Assembly: GCF_016900655.1 (NCBI RefSeq)
Contig: NZ_JACJKH010000002.1
Location: 62,001-126,000, forward strand
From: Drancourtella massiliensis
Lineage (GTDB): Bacteria > Bacillota > Clostridia > Lachnospirales > Lachnospiraceae
Length of the DNA: 64,000 bases
Direction of reading: 5' to 3'
In this document: in pieces, positions 7,684-16,985 of the stretch
How positions within the stretch are numbered: the stretch's first letter is position 1
How the letters are laid out: each line of letters opens with the position of its first letter
Position numbers and translations under genes: made by a program
The notes under the pieces: generated by a model
Seen by the model: only the letters and a program-made list of their open reading frames with translations
Told to the model about the DNA's origin: nothing
Databases searched by the model: none

Positions 7684-9414
7684 TTACAGCTTCCAACTCT
7701 GACTGATGTCCTGCAGTCCTGCCATATGAGGGTAGATAGTGCCGGACTGAAGAAGTTCTTTTGGAGTTCCCTGTTCCGCAACAGTTCCTTCGGAAAGAAC
7801 CACGACCTTGTCGGCACCGCTTACTGTCCGCATACGGTGTGCAATGACGAGAACAGTTTTCTCTTTGATCAGACGGGAAAGAGCGCTTTGAATCAGCGTT
7901 TCGTTCTCGACGTCCAGACTTGCGGTGGCCTCGTCCAGAAGAATGATCGGGGCGTCTTTCAGAAAGGCCCGTGCGATGGAGATACGCTGCCGTTCACCGC
8001 CGGAAAGTTCGCATCCATTTTCTCCGATCATGCTGTTGTAACCGTCCGGAAGCCGGAGAGCAAACTCTTCACAGTTTGCCAGTCTTGCGGCAGCCAGGAC
8101 TTCAGCGTCTGTGGCGTCTTTTCGTCCGATCCGGATATTCTCCATGATTGTATTATTAAACAGGGTCACGTCCTGAAAGACGATGGAGTAAAAGGAAAGC
8201 AGTGTTTCCGGATCCACTTTGGAGATGTCCATACCTCCCACGGTGATGGTTCCACGCTGAATATCCCAGAAACGGGCAGCCAGACGGGAGACGGTTGTCT
8301 TGCCGCCGCCGGACGGGCCGACCAGGGCAGTAACTTCCCCCTGCTTTGCAGTGAAGGATACGTCTTTTAAAATGGTTTCTCCGGTATTGTAGGAGAAGCC
8401 TACATGATCGAAGCGGATATCATATCCTTTGTTGGTCAGGTCTTTGCTTCCGGTCTGTACCGGGTGATCGAGAATCTCGTTCATACGGCTGATATTTGTC
8501 CTGCTGGAAATGACGGCGGCCAGATTCTGGAGTGCGCCTTCCAGCGGAGAGTAAATACGGGATACTACAAGCAGAAACATAAAAAACAGAGGAATATCGA
8601 TCTCCCCGCGGATCAGAAGCACGGATCCGGTCAGAGCGGTGGTGGCGATTCCAAATTTCAGAATCAGGGTGGAAGATACGACAAAAAGGGCGGTGCCAAG
8701 CTCCGTTACAATATGACGTTTTTCCGACTCGTCGATTTTCCGGTACAGACCGGTAAGATAGCGGTGCTCTGCGTTATATGCTTTCAGATCCTGCATACTT
8801 TCGATACATTCCTGGACGCCCTTCTCCAGTGCAACGTTGGCAGCCACCGCTTTCCGGTTGAAATATTCCTGAATCCGGGCAGAAAAGAGAGTAATGGCAA
8901 AGGCAACAGGAAGGACCCAGATCGCGGCAAGGGCCATTTTTACATTGAAAAACAGCAGGCAGACCGCAACGAGGGTGGTTGAAATCAAGGATCCGAACAG
9001 GGCGGGCACATAGTGGGAAAACGTAGTCTCCAAGGTGGCACAGTCTCCCATGATGGAATTGGTCAGATCGGCGAGATCTTTTTTTCCGAAGAAGGAGAGG
9101 GGGATCTTCCGGAGCTGTTCGGCCAGCGAGATCCGCCGCACACCGCTTTCCACATAGGTTGCCAGATAAGTGGCATTATACTGAAACCAGGTGACGACAA
9201 AAATCAGAACCAGGCATGCGGCACATCCTGCCAGATAAAAGAGGATCCGGCTGCCGTTTACGCCTCCGGCCATCATGTCAAGCACAAACTGGTATAAAAG
9301 TCCGACCGGAAACATAAAGGAAAGATCCTGCAGGACACAGGCCAGACAACCTTTGATCAGGTCAATGGCTCCCTGACGGGATAATGCAAATCGTCTTTGT
9401 AATTTCTGAATCAT
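7684..9414 (-). CDS. ABC exporter half-transporter, second subunit
   Basis: A fused six-helix membrane domain (about residues 1-300) and ATPase domain, 576 residues. Walker A is GPSGGGKTT, signature LSGGERQRIS, Walker B IILLDEATA, switch His in IAHRMRT. I start at 9414, where AAGGAGG precedes ATG and the codon overlaps the stop of the upstream partner by 4 nt. The pair probably forms a heterodimeric exporter of the MsbA/LmrA type, and the sequences also recall YbtP/YbtQ-like pairs. The substrate cannot be read from sequence. Control is by the TetR gene upstream. Confidence 0.85.
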   Translation of the reverse strand: MIQKLQRRFALSRQGAIDLIKGCLACVLQDLSFMFPVGLLYQFVLDMMAGGVNGSRILFYLAGCAACLVLIFVVTWFQYNATYLATYVESGVRRISLAEQLRKIPLSFFGKKDLADLTNSIMGDCATLETTFSHYVPALFGSLISTTLVAVCLLFFNVKMALAAIWVLPVAFAITLFSARIQEYFNRKAVAANVALEKGVQECIESMQDLKAYNAEHRYLTGLYRKIDESEKRHIVTELGTALFVVSSTLILKFGIATTALTGSVLLIRGEIDIPLFFMFLLVVSRIYSPLEGALQNLAAVISSRTNISRMNEILDHPVQTGSKDLTNKGYDIRFDHVGFSYNTGETILKDVSFTAKQGEVTALVGPSGGGKTTVSRLAARFWDIQRGTITVGGMDISKVDPETLLSFYSIVFQDVTLFNNTIMENIRIGRKDATDAEVLAAARLANCEEFALRLPDGYNSMIGENGCELSGGERQRISIARAFLKDAPIILLDEATASLDVENETLIQSALSRLIKEKTVLVIAHRMRTVSGADKVVVLSEGTVAEQGTPKELLQSGTIYPHMAGLQDISQSWKL

Positions 9415-11186
9415 ACGTTCTCCTCCTTTTCGATTTTCCATTCCGCCGCTTCGGAATAGTTCCGCCACATATGGGCAAACAGTCCGTTTTTTTGAAGCAG
9501 TTCTGCGTGAGTGCCGCTTTCCGTGATTTTCCCATCCTGCATGACATAAATACAGTCTGCTCCGGTGATGGAAGAAAGCCGATGGGCAATCATGAGCACG
9601 GTCTTGCCTCTGGAGAGTGTGGAAAGTGCCTGCTGTACACGGACTTCGTTATCGGGATCCGCAAATGCGGTAGCCTCATCCAGGATCAGGACAGGCGCGT
9701 TTTTCAAAATCGCCCGGGCAATGGCGATCCGCTGCTGTTCACCGCCGGACAGGTAGATGCCGTCCGCACCGATGACCGTGTCAATGCCGTCCGGAAGCTT
9801 TTCGATGATATCCATACACTGGGCGGCTTCCAGTGCCTGAAATACCTCCTGCCGGGAAGCATCAGGCCTTGCCATCCGGACATTTTCCAGAATGGAGGCC
9901 TTGATCAGCCGACTGTTCTGAAAGACAAAGGATACCTGATTCATCAGATCTTCTTTTGAAATCTGCCGGATATCCACATCTCCGATCAGCACCCGGCCTT
10001 TCTGAGGATCAAAGAATCTGGCAGCGATGCCGGCAAGCGTTGTTTTGCCGCCGCCGGAAGGACCAACCAGGGCGGCGACCTGCCCGGATGGAATGGACAG
10101 GGAAAGGTCGCTGAGAGCATCTTTCTGGCCGTCGTAACTGAATGTCACATGTTCCAGAGTGATAGAATGGCTGGAAGGGATTGTATGGGCAGCACTTTCG
10201 GCAAGGGGCTTTTCATCCAGGATGGTATCGATGCGGGAGAGGGCGTCCGTGACAATCATTGCATCTTCACTCATGAACATGATTTTGGTCAGGGTCGTTC
10301 CGATTACCGGTGTAATAATAATATAGAAAATCAGATTCAGAAGAAGGTCGTTTGAGACGCCGTTTCTGGACAGAAAGATTCCGCCTGCAATCAAAAAGGC
10401 AAAGACGCCGTTGATGGCTGTGGTATAAAACATCATTGGAAGCCGCAGCGTCTTCGTATAGGCGATCACCCATTTCTCATAGTTGTCAATGGAAGCTTTG
10501 AACCGTTTGAAGGAATAGACACTCTGGCCAAAGGTCTTGACAACAGGAATACCGCGGACGTACTCTACCGCTTCATTGGACATGTCTGAGAGGGCGTTTT
10601 GGTACTCTTTCATTTTTGCCTCCATATCCGGCCCTGTCATTTTCATCATAATCAGAAAGCCGAGTATGACAGGGATGAGACTTAAAAGCCCGAGACGCCA
10701 GTCAAATACGAGAAGCAGAAAGAGAAGACCAACGGGAGTTGCAATGGCTCCGGCCTTGTCCGGAAGACGGTGAGCAAGATATGTCTCCGCGGCGGCGCTG
10801 GATGTGTTGACAATTCGGCGGAGTTTTCCGCTGCCGTATTTTTCGATGGTGCCAAGCGGGAGAGAAGCAATATGGCGCAGGAGCTCTTTCCGGATGTTGG
10901 AAGCAATCCGGAATGCGCTAAGATGAGAACACATCAGCGCAGCAATGTAGACCAGAACAGAAAGTACTGCAAAAAGCACAGCACTCCAGCCATAGGACGC
11001 TGTCTGGTCTGCCCTGAAAAAATCAGGGGCTGCTTCCAGAAGATCATGGATGATACGCCAGATGTACCAGAAAGGGACAAGTGCCAGAAGCGCACTGACC
11101 ACTGACAAAATCCATGAAAGCCATGTCAGGATTTTGTGACCGCCGGCATAGGACAAAAGCCGCGATAAATTTGACTGTTTTTTCAT
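9411..11186 (-). CDS. ABC exporter half-transporter, first subunit
   Basis: 591 residues. The membrane domain starts near residue 15 (LLSYAGGHKILTWLSW) and the ATPase domain shows Walker A GPSGGGKTT, signature LSGGEQQRIA, Walker B VLILDEATA and IAHRLSS. AAGGAGG sits 6 nt before the ATG at 11186. It overlaps the second half-transporter by 4 nt, the usual sign of subunits made in equal amounts. It is transcribed after tetR with a 140-nt gap containing a short inverted repeat. The cargo is unknown; drug, peptide or metal-chelate export or uptake are all possible. Confidence 0.85.
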   Translation of the reverse strand: MKKQSNLSRLLSYAGGHKILTWLSWILSVVSALLALVPFWYIWRIIHDLLEAAPDFFRADQTASYGWSAVLFAVLSVLVYIAALMCSHLSAFRIASNIRKELLRHIASLPLGTIEKYGSGKLRRIVNTSSAAAETYLAHRLPDKAGAIATPVGLLFLLLVFDWRLGLLSLIPVILGFLIMMKMTGPDMEAKMKEYQNALSDMSNEAVEYVRGIPVVKTFGQSVYSFKRFKASIDNYEKWVIAYTKTLRLPMMFYTTAINGVFAFLIAGGIFLSRNGVSNDLLLNLIFYIIITPVIGTTLTKIMFMSEDAMIVTDALSRIDTILDEKPLAESAAHTIPSSHSITLEHVTFSYDGQKDALSDLSLSIPSGQVAALVGPSGGGKTTLAGIAARFFDPQKGRVLIGDVDIRQISKEDLMNQVSFVFQNSRLIKASILENVRMARPDASRQEVFQALEAAQCMDIIEKLPDGIDTVIGADGIYLSGGEQQRIAIARAILKNAPVLILDEATAFADPDNEVRVQQALSTLSRGKTVLMIAHRLSSITGADCIYVMQDGKITESGTHAELLQKNGLFAHMWRNYSEAAEWKIEKEENV

Positions 11187-11288
11187 GATAAACCTCCTTA
11201 TAAAAAGTGTCGGATGCTGTCCGAATACCTGCCAAGCCCGGCCGGAACATACAGGAACGGAGAAGCAGCCGGAGTCCGCTATAAAAAA

Positions 11289-11304
11289 GTTAGCACAAAC
11301 TAAC
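11289..11304. repeat. Short inverted repeat between tetR and the ABC genes
   Basis: GTTAG-N6-CTAAC. On the minus strand the right arm is followed by six T's, so it may be a weak terminator after tetR. The arms also resemble half-sites seen in metal-dependent repressor operators. I cannot decide between these. Confidence 0.4.
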
Positions 11305-11326
11305 CTCTGGATAAAAATTACAGGGC

Positions 11327-11944
11327 TTACTGCCCCATAATCTTCAGCCATCCTGCAGTATAAAATTCCCGCATCTCTTCGAGATAGTTTTCCGCTTTTG
11401 GAAGCGGCATTTCATGGATAATAAGCTCAAAAAAAGCATTAAACATTCCGGTCACAAGGATGTGTTCCAGATGCTCATCAATCGGCGGTGCGGGTCTTCC
11501 AAGTGACTTCAGCACATTCAGATAGTCATGAGTCGCCTGAAGCTCGATTCTTACCATTTCATCAATCATACCGGCAAAGCGTGTGCCTGTGGAATGACAG
11601 AGAATCAATTTGAACTCCTTCAGATGAGAATAGGCATACAAAAGCATCCCGCGCATACATGAGCCGGACGTGATGCCTACCTGATCAGGCTGAGCTTCCG
11701 CCGGAAGAGAAGCGAATTCCTGTTGAGCGCTGCAGAAGCAGTTCATGAAATACTCATACTGTTCTCCGACGAGAGCTTCGAACAGAGCTTCCTTACTGGA
11801 AAAATATCCGTAAAAGGCTCCGGTGGTTACACCAGCCTGTTTTACGATATTCCTAAGAGAAGCTGATTGAAATCCCTTTTCCAGGAATTCGTCCATTGCT
11901 GCTGTCAGGATAGCCTGCAATGTGTCTGGTTTTGTTTCATTCAT
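11327..11944 (-). CDS. TetR/AcrR-family repressor
   Basis: 205-residue one-domain regulator. The N-terminal helix-turn-helix spans about residues 8-52 (ILTAAMDEFLEKGF, then SLRNIVKQAGVTTGAFYGYF), followed by a ligand-binding helical domain. The start codon lies 15 bp from a 30-bp near-perfect palindrome that covers the -10 box of its own promoter, so autorepression is very likely. As the first gene of the minus-strand unit containing the ABC pair, it probably controls the exporter in response to an unidentified ligand. Confidence 0.9.
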   Translation of the reverse strand: MNETKPDTLQAILTAAMDEFLEKGFQSASLRNIVKQAGVTTGAFYGYFSSKEALFEALVGEQYEYFMNCFCSAQQEFASLPAEAQPDQVGITSGSCMRGMLLYAYSHLKEFKLILCHSTGTRFAGMIDEMVRIELQATHDYLNVLKSLGRPAPPIDEHLEHILVTGMFNAFFELIIHEMPLPKAENYLEEMREFYTAGWLKIMGQ

Positions 11945-11958
11945 GCGGATCCCCTTCT

Positions 11959-11988
11959 ATATAACACTGATATATATCACTGTTATAT
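11959..11988. promoter_or_regulatory. TetR operator palindrome
   Basis: A 30-bp inverted repeat centred between 11973 and 11974 and broken by a single non-pairing position in each arm (TATAACAC...CTGTTATA). It overlaps the -10 hexamer and start point of the tetR promoter. Confidence 0.8.
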
Positions 11989-12013
11989 TACAAAAGAAAT
12001 GGAAAGATGTCAA
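11985..12013 (-). promoter_or_regulatory. Sigma-A promoter of tetR
   Basis: On the minus strand: TTGACA (12013-12008), 17-bp spacer, TAATAT (11990-11985). The -10 is inside the palindromic operator. Confidence 0.8.
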
Positions 12014-12067
12014 TAGAAGAAGGGGATTTTCCTGAGAATAAACAAAAGGCAGATTCCGAAATGTGTC

Positions 12068-12098
12068 TGAAAAAGGACTCTGCATTCATGCAGAGTCC
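12068..12098 (-). terminator. Terminator of degV
   Basis: An 11-bp perfect stem (12075-12085 with 12088-12098). On the minus strand it is followed by TTTTT. The two-nt apparent loop would open in practice. Confidence 0.75.
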
Positions 12099-12108
12099 CG
12101 TAAAAATG

Positions 12109-12972
12109 TTATCTTTTATTTCCCATGCAGAACGTGGCAACAACGCCAGGACCGGTATGGCTTCCGATGACAGTTCCGATCACATTGATCAGAATGTTAT
12201 CGATTCCGTATTTTTCCCGGATCAGACCGGCGACATATTGGGCATCTTCCTCGCAATCCCCATGTGTGATCATGACAATTTCATTGTCCCAGCCCTTCAT
12301 CTGCTCCTCCATGATATCGACGATCTTGTGCAGGGAGCGCTTGCGTCCCCGTTCTTTTCCGATGACACTGAGTTTTCCTTCATTGTCCATGTGGATCATA
12401 GGCTTGATCTTTACCATGGTTCCAAGGACGGCGGTAGCTTTGGAAACACGGCCTCCCCGGTGCAGATGGTTCAGATCATCCACTGTAACATTGTGGCAGA
12501 CGTGAAGCTTGTTCTCCTCTGCCCAGGTCACGATCTCATCGTAAGTTTTCCCTTCTTTTTTAAGCTTCAGAACATAGTAGAGAAGCAGTGCTTCGCCAAG
12601 ACATGCACAAAGAGAATCGATCACGGTGATCCGTGCTTCAGGATAGTCTTCCATCAGATCCTGCGCGGCCATCCGTTCACTGTTCAGGCTTCCGCTTAAT
12701 CCGGAAGAAAATCCGATGTGGATAATATCTTTGCCTTCTTTTATGATAGGTTCAAACAGTTCCCTTGCCTGACCTGGTGTCACCTGGGACGTAGTCGGAA
12801 GAGAACCTCTTCTGATGCGGTCAAAAAATTCTTTTTTTGAAATCCCCTCCATATCCGGATAGGTTTCGCCGTCAATGGTATATGATAATTTCAGCGTCGG
12901 AATATTACGCTCTTCCAGCCATTCTTTTGGAAGATCGACGGTGCTGTCCGTAGTAATAACAAACTCTCTCAT
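12109..12972 (-). CDS. DegV-family fatty-acid-binding protein
   Basis: 287-residue DegV protein. The N-terminal TTDSTVDLP and the SQVTPGQ segment are characteristic, and HIGFSSGLSGS and VIDS are further family motifs. DegV proteins bind fatty acids and, as FakB, present them to the FakA kinase. No fakA is seen nearby, so a FakB role is only family-level inference. The start at 12972 has GAGGAGG 8 nt upstream. It is a single gene with its own terminator. Confidence 0.88.
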   Translation of the reverse strand: MREFVITTDSTVDLPKEWLEERNIPTLKLSYTIDGETYPDMEGISKKEFFDRIRRGSLPTTSQVTPGQARELFEPIIKEGKDIIHIGFSSGLSGSLNSERMAAQDLMEDYPEARITVIDSLCACLGEALLLYYVLKLKKEGKTYDEIVTWAEENKLHVCHNVTVDDLNHLHRGGRVSKATAVLGTMVKIKPMIHMDNEGKLSVIGKERGRKRSLHKIVDIMEEQMKGWDNEIVMITHGDCEEDAQYVAGLIREKYGIDNILINVIGTVIGSHTGPGVVATFCMGNKR

Positions 12973-13057
12973 TGCTGTAACCTCCTCATCCTGCTTTTTA
13001 CTTATCATACCATTTTTCAAGGCATGAAGCAAAAGATTTTATGCTGGAGGCTGTAAT

Positions 13058-14407
13058 TTAATTCCTGCGGATATTCAGATAGCTTCGTCCGGAAACCGTA
13101 CGGTTAAAACAGATGGAACACACGATAATGATGCACCCCGCCGCAAAACCGATCCAGTCAAATAAGGCCGTGAGCGTGAGAAGAAGAAGGCGCATGAATT
13201 TTAATGCATACCCCAGTTCAAAATTGGGCTGGGTATAGTTTGCCACAGCAACAAAGGCCATGTAAAGCATGATTTCGGAATTAAACCATCCGGATTGAAC
13301 GGAAAATTCCCCCATCACAATACCGGCGATAACACTGAGAGGAGTACTGAGCATGCTGGGGGTGTTGAGAGCTGCCAGCCGCAGTCCGTCAATGGAAAGC
13401 TCCAGCAGGAGAAGCTGAAAGTACAAGGGGATATTTACAGTAGACCTTACAAGCACAAAATCGAAAATTTCCGGTATCCACTGTGGATTCTGCATAAAAA
13501 GCAGGAAAAGTGGCGTGAGAAAAATGGTCATCAGAGTAATCAGACCGCGGGAAATCTTCAGATAAATCCCGGTCAGTGTTGGAAAATAATAATCGTTTGC
13601 CTCCTCGATCATATCAAAGATAGATGTCGGCAGAATCATCGCGGAAGGAGAGGTATCTACGAGCAGAATGATTTTTCCCTCCAGAAGACAGGCGGCAGCA
13701 GTATCCGGACGCTCTGTATACTTGAACTTCGGAAATGGATTATACCACTTTCTTTTAAAGAGAAGCTCGGCAAGACTCTGCTGATTCATTTTCAGATCTT
13801 CTTCCTGCATTGCTTCCAGTTTTTGTGTCAGAAGTGAAAGCAGGTTCTGATCTACCCGGTCAGACATATAGCAAAGAGCGACATCTGTCCGGGAAGACTT
13901 CCCGATTTCCGTCATTTTCATAGTCAGATGCGGATCGCGAATCCTTCTTCTCATTAATGCGGTGTTAAAGACAATTGTTTCTACAAATCCATCTCTGGAT
14001 CCCCGGAGTGATTTGTCCTGTGCTGGTTCGTCCACACTTCTGGAAGGGTAGGTTCTGCAGTCAATGGCAATGCAGGATTCAAAGCCGTCTACAAAAAGAC
14101 AGGAGACTCCGGATAAAATATTCTTTATAATTTCATCATATTCTGAAAAAGTATCGATTTCTACATACGAGATCATTGTTCTGGAAAGCTCGGTCGCCGT
14201 TTTCGGCATTTCTTCCGGTGTGAGTTTAAAGAGCGTATCCATAACTTTGGACATGACTTCATCTTTCATAAATCCATCGATAAAGAAAAAGCAGCTTTCA
14301 CGTCCGCCGATGATCATATCGCGTTCTATAATGTCAAAGCTTTCTTTTACCGGAAGGATTTCATTAATATAAGAAATATTTTCCTGTATCATCTTGGAAA
14401 TCTTCAT
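13058..14407 (-). CDS. GerA-family spore germination protein (SpoVAF-like)
   Basis: 449 residues: a soluble N-terminal domain (about 1-245) with DGF(M/E) and DCRTYPSRSVDEP motifs of the GerA A-subunit family, then four to six hydrophobic segments (IYLKISRGLITLMTIFLTPL onward). GerA A-subunits sit in the inner spore membrane and respond to germinants. The compact size and lack of neighbouring gerB/gerC genes suggest a SpoVAF-type member rather than a tricistronic receptor. GGAGG is 7 nt from the ATG. It is evidence that the organism makes endospores. Confidence 0.82.
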   Translation of the reverse strand: MKISKMIQENISYINEILPVKESFDIIERDMIIGGRESCFFFIDGFMKDEVMSKVMDTLFKLTPEEMPKTATELSRTMISYVEIDTFSEYDEIIKNILSGVSCLFVDGFESCIAIDCRTYPSRSVDEPAQDKSLRGSRDGFVETIVFNTALMRRRIRDPHLTMKMTEIGKSSRTDVALCYMSDRVDQNLLSLLTQKLEAMQEEDLKMNQQSLAELLFKRKWYNPFPKFKYTERPDTAAACLLEGKIILLVDTSPSAMILPTSIFDMIEEANDYYFPTLTGIYLKISRGLITLMTIFLTPLFLLFMQNPQWIPEIFDFVLVRSTVNIPLYFQLLLLELSIDGLRLAALNTPSMLSTPLSVIAGIVMGEFSVQSGWFNSEIMLYMAFVAVANYTQPNFELGYALKFMRLLLLTLTALFDWIGFAAGCIIIVCSICFNRTVSGRSYLNIRRN

Positions 14408-14471
14408 TAGACTGTTCCTCCGTTTTTCCTGTTTCAGTATGGAGTTTTTCCGAAATGGAGAAAAAGTATGC

Positions 14472-14509
14472 AAAAAAGCGGGCACAGTATCGAATAATAC
14501 TGTGCCCGC
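14472..14509 (-). terminator. Terminator of the NSS transporter gene
   Basis: A 13-bp perfect stem (14478-14490 with 14497-14509) followed on the minus strand by TTTTTT. It separates the transporter from the germination gene. Confidence 0.85.
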
Positions 14510-14527
14510 CAAAGAACTCTTTTTAAA

Positions 14528-15862
14528 CTATACCCAGTGAAATACGGAGCTTAGCAGGATTGCGACAAGGAAAAGCGGAGCGATCCATTTAATCATGACA
14601 GAGAAAAGCTGTTCGCTTTTGAATGCTCTGCTGCTCAGACGTACTTCTTCGCCGATAGCCTCCGGTTTGATAAAGAAACCTACAAAAATGCAGGTGAAAA
14701 AGGCTACAACAGGCATCATCACGCTGTTGCTGATAAAATCCATGAAGTCCAGAATCGAAAGATTCAGAATTTTGACGAAGCTTAACGGCCCAAATCCCAT
14801 AGAAGAAGGAGCGCCGAGAATCAGTGCGCATACGGCTACGGTAAGCGCTGAACGTTTCCGGGTCCAGTGCAGTCTGTCGCAGATAATCGAGACAATCGTT
14901 TCCATCAGGGAGATGGAAGAAGTCAGTGCGGCAAACAATACAAGGAGGAAAAATACAGCTCCGATCAACTCTCCGAAAGGCATGTTTGCAAATACTTTTG
15001 GAAGTGTGACAAACATCAGGCCGGGACCTGTCTGAAGAGCGTCCTTGCCGGAAAAGACGAATACAGCAGGGATAATCATGAGACCGGCAAGAAACGCAAA
15101 GCCGGTGTCAAAAATTTCGATCTGCCGTACGGAAGATTCCAGGTTATTGTCTTTCTGCATGTAGGAGCCATATGTTACCATGATTCCCATGGCAAGGGAC
15201 ATAGAGTAAAACAGCTGTCCCATGGCAGCGAGGACGGTTTTGGTTGAAAAATCTTTCAGGTTCGGTTTCAGATAGTAGGCGACACCTTCACCGGCTCCTG
15301 GCAGTGTGATGCAGTATACCGCAATTCCGACTGTCAGGATTACGAGTACAGGCATCATAAACTTGCTGACCTTTTCGATTCCTTTTTCCACGCCCAGAAG
15401 GACAATAACAGCTGTGGCGGCGAGAAAAAGAAAAAACCAGCCCAGCGGCTCGACAGGAGAAGCGATAAAATCAGTATAATAGGTATCGGCTGCAGCTGAC
15501 TTTCCTCCTCCTGTCAAAAAGACTGCAAGATATTTTGTAACCCATCCGCCGATTACGGAATAATAAGGAAAGATGATGATCGGCACAAGGGATGCCAGAA
15601 TTCCGAGAAACCCAAAACGATGATCCAGTTTTTTGAATGCACCAATGGCGCTTAATCCGGTTTTTCGTCCGATGGCGATTTCCGCAAGCATCAGAGAAAA
15701 ACCAAAAGTGACAGTAAGAATCAGATAAACCAGAAGGAAAGTTCCTCCGCCGTATTGTGCTGCCAGATAGGGAAAACGCCAGATATTCCCAAGACCTACA
15801 GCAGATCCGGCCGCAGCAAGAACAAAGCCGAGCCTGCTGGAAAAATTACTTCTTTCTTTCAT
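14528..15862 (-). CDS. Sodium-dependent transporter, NSS (SLC6-like) family
   Basis: 444-residue polytopic membrane protein with about 11 hydrophobic segments. The N-terminal RLGFVLAAAGSAVGLGNIWRFPYL is the classic sodium/substrate site of the neurotransmitter:sodium symporter family. Bacterial members carry amino acids with Na+, and the substrate here is not predictable. The ATG at 15862 is preferred because GGGGG lies 6 nt upstream; a TTG four codons earlier is the alternative. It is monocistronic with a strong terminator. Confidence 0.9.
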   Translation of the reverse strand: MKERSNFSSRLGFVLAAAGSAVGLGNIWRFPYLAAQYGGGTFLLVYLILTVTFGFSLMLAEIAIGRKTGLSAIGAFKKLDHRFGFLGILASLVPIIIFPYYSVIGGWVTKYLAVFLTGGGKSAAADTYYTDFIASPVEPLGWFFLFLAATAVIVLLGVEKGIEKVSKFMMPVLVILTVGIAVYCITLPGAGEGVAYYLKPNLKDFSTKTVLAAMGQLFYSMSLAMGIMVTYGSYMQKDNNLESSVRQIEIFDTGFAFLAGLMIIPAVFVFSGKDALQTGPGLMFVTLPKVFANMPFGELIGAVFFLLVLFAALTSSISLMETIVSIICDRLHWTRKRSALTVAVCALILGAPSSMGFGPLSFVKILNLSILDFMDFISNSVMMPVVAFFTCIFVGFFIKPEAIGEEVRLSSRAFKSEQLFSVMIKWIAPLFLVAILLSSVFHWV

Positions 15863-15985
15863 TTGTACCCCCAAATTCCCAACAATTTATTTTTTTATCA
15901 CTTTAAAGTGAGTGTGTATATTATGTCACAGAGACGTGTAAAAAACAAGAGAAAAATAGAAAGGTCAGATTTCTAAAAAAAGTAT

Positions 15986-16014
15986 TTGACAGAAAAAGAA
16001 AGCTGTGCTAAAAT
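15986..16014 (+). promoter_or_regulatory. Sigma-A promoter of infC-rpmI-rplT
   Basis: TTGACA (15986-15991), 17-bp spacer, TAAAAT (16009-16014). A near-consensus promoter producing a leader of about 195 nt before infC. Confidence 0.85.
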
Positions 16015-16020
16015 AACAGC

Positions 16021-16180
16021 TGTGTGAAAAGAAAGCAGAGTATCCACTCTCACCGCAGCACGAAAGAGTGACTGATGGTTTGATATAGAATTACAATCGT
16101 TATCTCTATATTTTATATCAGAGAGCCCGGTTTGTAAAGATAGATCATGTGGATAGTCTGTGCTATCCATTTTTTTATGG
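16021..16180 (+). ncRNA. infC/L20-type regulatory leader
   Basis: A long structured 5' leader precedes infC and ends in a terminator hairpin (16150-16156 with 16163-16169, then eight T's) 40 nt before the infC start. Leaders of this kind in Firmicutes infC-rpmI-rplT operons are repressed by free ribosomal protein L20. The assignment rests on position and the terminator, since I could not fold the whole element. Confidence 0.7.
16150..16177 (+). terminator. Leader terminator upstream of infC
   Basis: TGGATAG stem, 6-nt loop, CTATCCA, then TTTTTTTT. Most likely the conditional terminator of the L20 leader. Confidence 0.8.
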
Positions 16181-16216
16181 CAAGGAATGAGTATTCAAAC
16201 ATGGAGGTGTACAACA

Positions 16217-16723
16217 ATTAGCGATTTAATGATTAACGAACAGATCCGCGACAGAGAAGTGCGGCTGATCGGACAGGATGGAGAACAATTAGGAATTATG
16301 TCTGCAAGAGAAGCGCAGAAGATCGCGCAGGAAGCCGAGCTTGATCTCGTGAAGATTGCTCCAACAGCAAAGCCGCCGGTATGCAAGATTATCGATTACG
16401 GCAAATACAAATACGAGCAGACAAGAAAAGAAAAAGAGGCAAAGAAAAAGCAGAAGACTGTAGATGTAAAAGAAGTTCGATTATCTCCAAATATTGATAC
16501 GAATGACTTGAACACGAAAGTAAACAATGCAAGGAAGTTTATCCAGAAAGGGAATAAGGTAAAAGTTACACTTCGTTTCCGCGGACGTGAAATGGCTCAT
16601 ATGCAGCAGAGCAAACATATTCTGGATGATTTTGCGGAACACCTGAAAGAGATTGCGGTTGTAGAAAAGCCGGCAAAGCTGGAAGGAAGAAGCATGAGCA
16701 TGGTTTTAACTGAAAAACGTTAA
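16217..16723 (+). CDS. infC: Translation initiation factor IF-3
   Basis: 168 residues. The protein keeps 30S subunits apart and proofreads start-codon pairing. [15 protein letters not shown] is the standard IF-3 N-terminus, followed by the lysine-rich linker and C-terminal domain. I start at an ATT codon (16217): GGAGG at 16203-16207 lies 9 nt upstream, while the first ATG (16229) is 21 nt away. AUU starts in infC are known and allow IF-3 to repress its own synthesis. First gene of infC-rpmI-rplT. Confidence 0.93.
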   Translation: MSDLMINEQIRDREVRLIGQDGEQLGIMSAREAQKIAQEAELDLVKIAPTAKPPVCKIIDYGKYKYEQTRKEKEAKKKQKTVDVKEVRLSPNIDTNDLNTKVNNARKFIQKGNKVKVTLRFRGREMAHMQQSKHILDDFAEHLKEIAVVEKPAKLEGRSMSMVLTEKR

Positions 16724-16757
16724 AAATAAATTTTATAATTTAAGGAGGATCATTATT

Positions 16758-16955
16758 ATGCCAAAAATTAAAACAAATAGAGCAGCTGCAAAGCGCTTTA
16801 AAAAAACAGCAACAGGACAGTTAAAGAGAAATAAAGCTTACAAGAGCCATATCTTAACAAAGAAATCTACTAAGAGAAAAAGAAATCTTAGAAAATCTAT
16901 CATTACTGATTCTACAAATGTAAAGAACATGAAGAAAGTATTACCATACTTATAA
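16758..16955 (+). CDS. rpmI: 50S ribosomal protein L35
   Basis: 65-residue highly basic protein. [16 protein letters not shown] is the conserved N-terminus of L35. AAGGAGG is well spaced. Between infC and rplT in the standard order. Confidence 0.97.
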   Translation: MPKIKTNRAAAKRFKKTATGQLKRNKAYKSHILTKKSTKRKRNLRKSIITDSTNVKNMKKVLPYL

Positions 16956-16985
16956 GAGTTGGAAGAATAGAAGGAGGAGTAAGAC

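Noticed and set aside
12007-12699. 230-residue plus-strand frame opposite degV
   Set aside because: It runs through the degV terminator and coding region, has low-complexity composition and no SD.
14408-14470. Sigma-G-like CATACTG upstream of the germination gene
   Set aside because: No -35 of the right type lies at the required distance, so I do not list it as a promoter.
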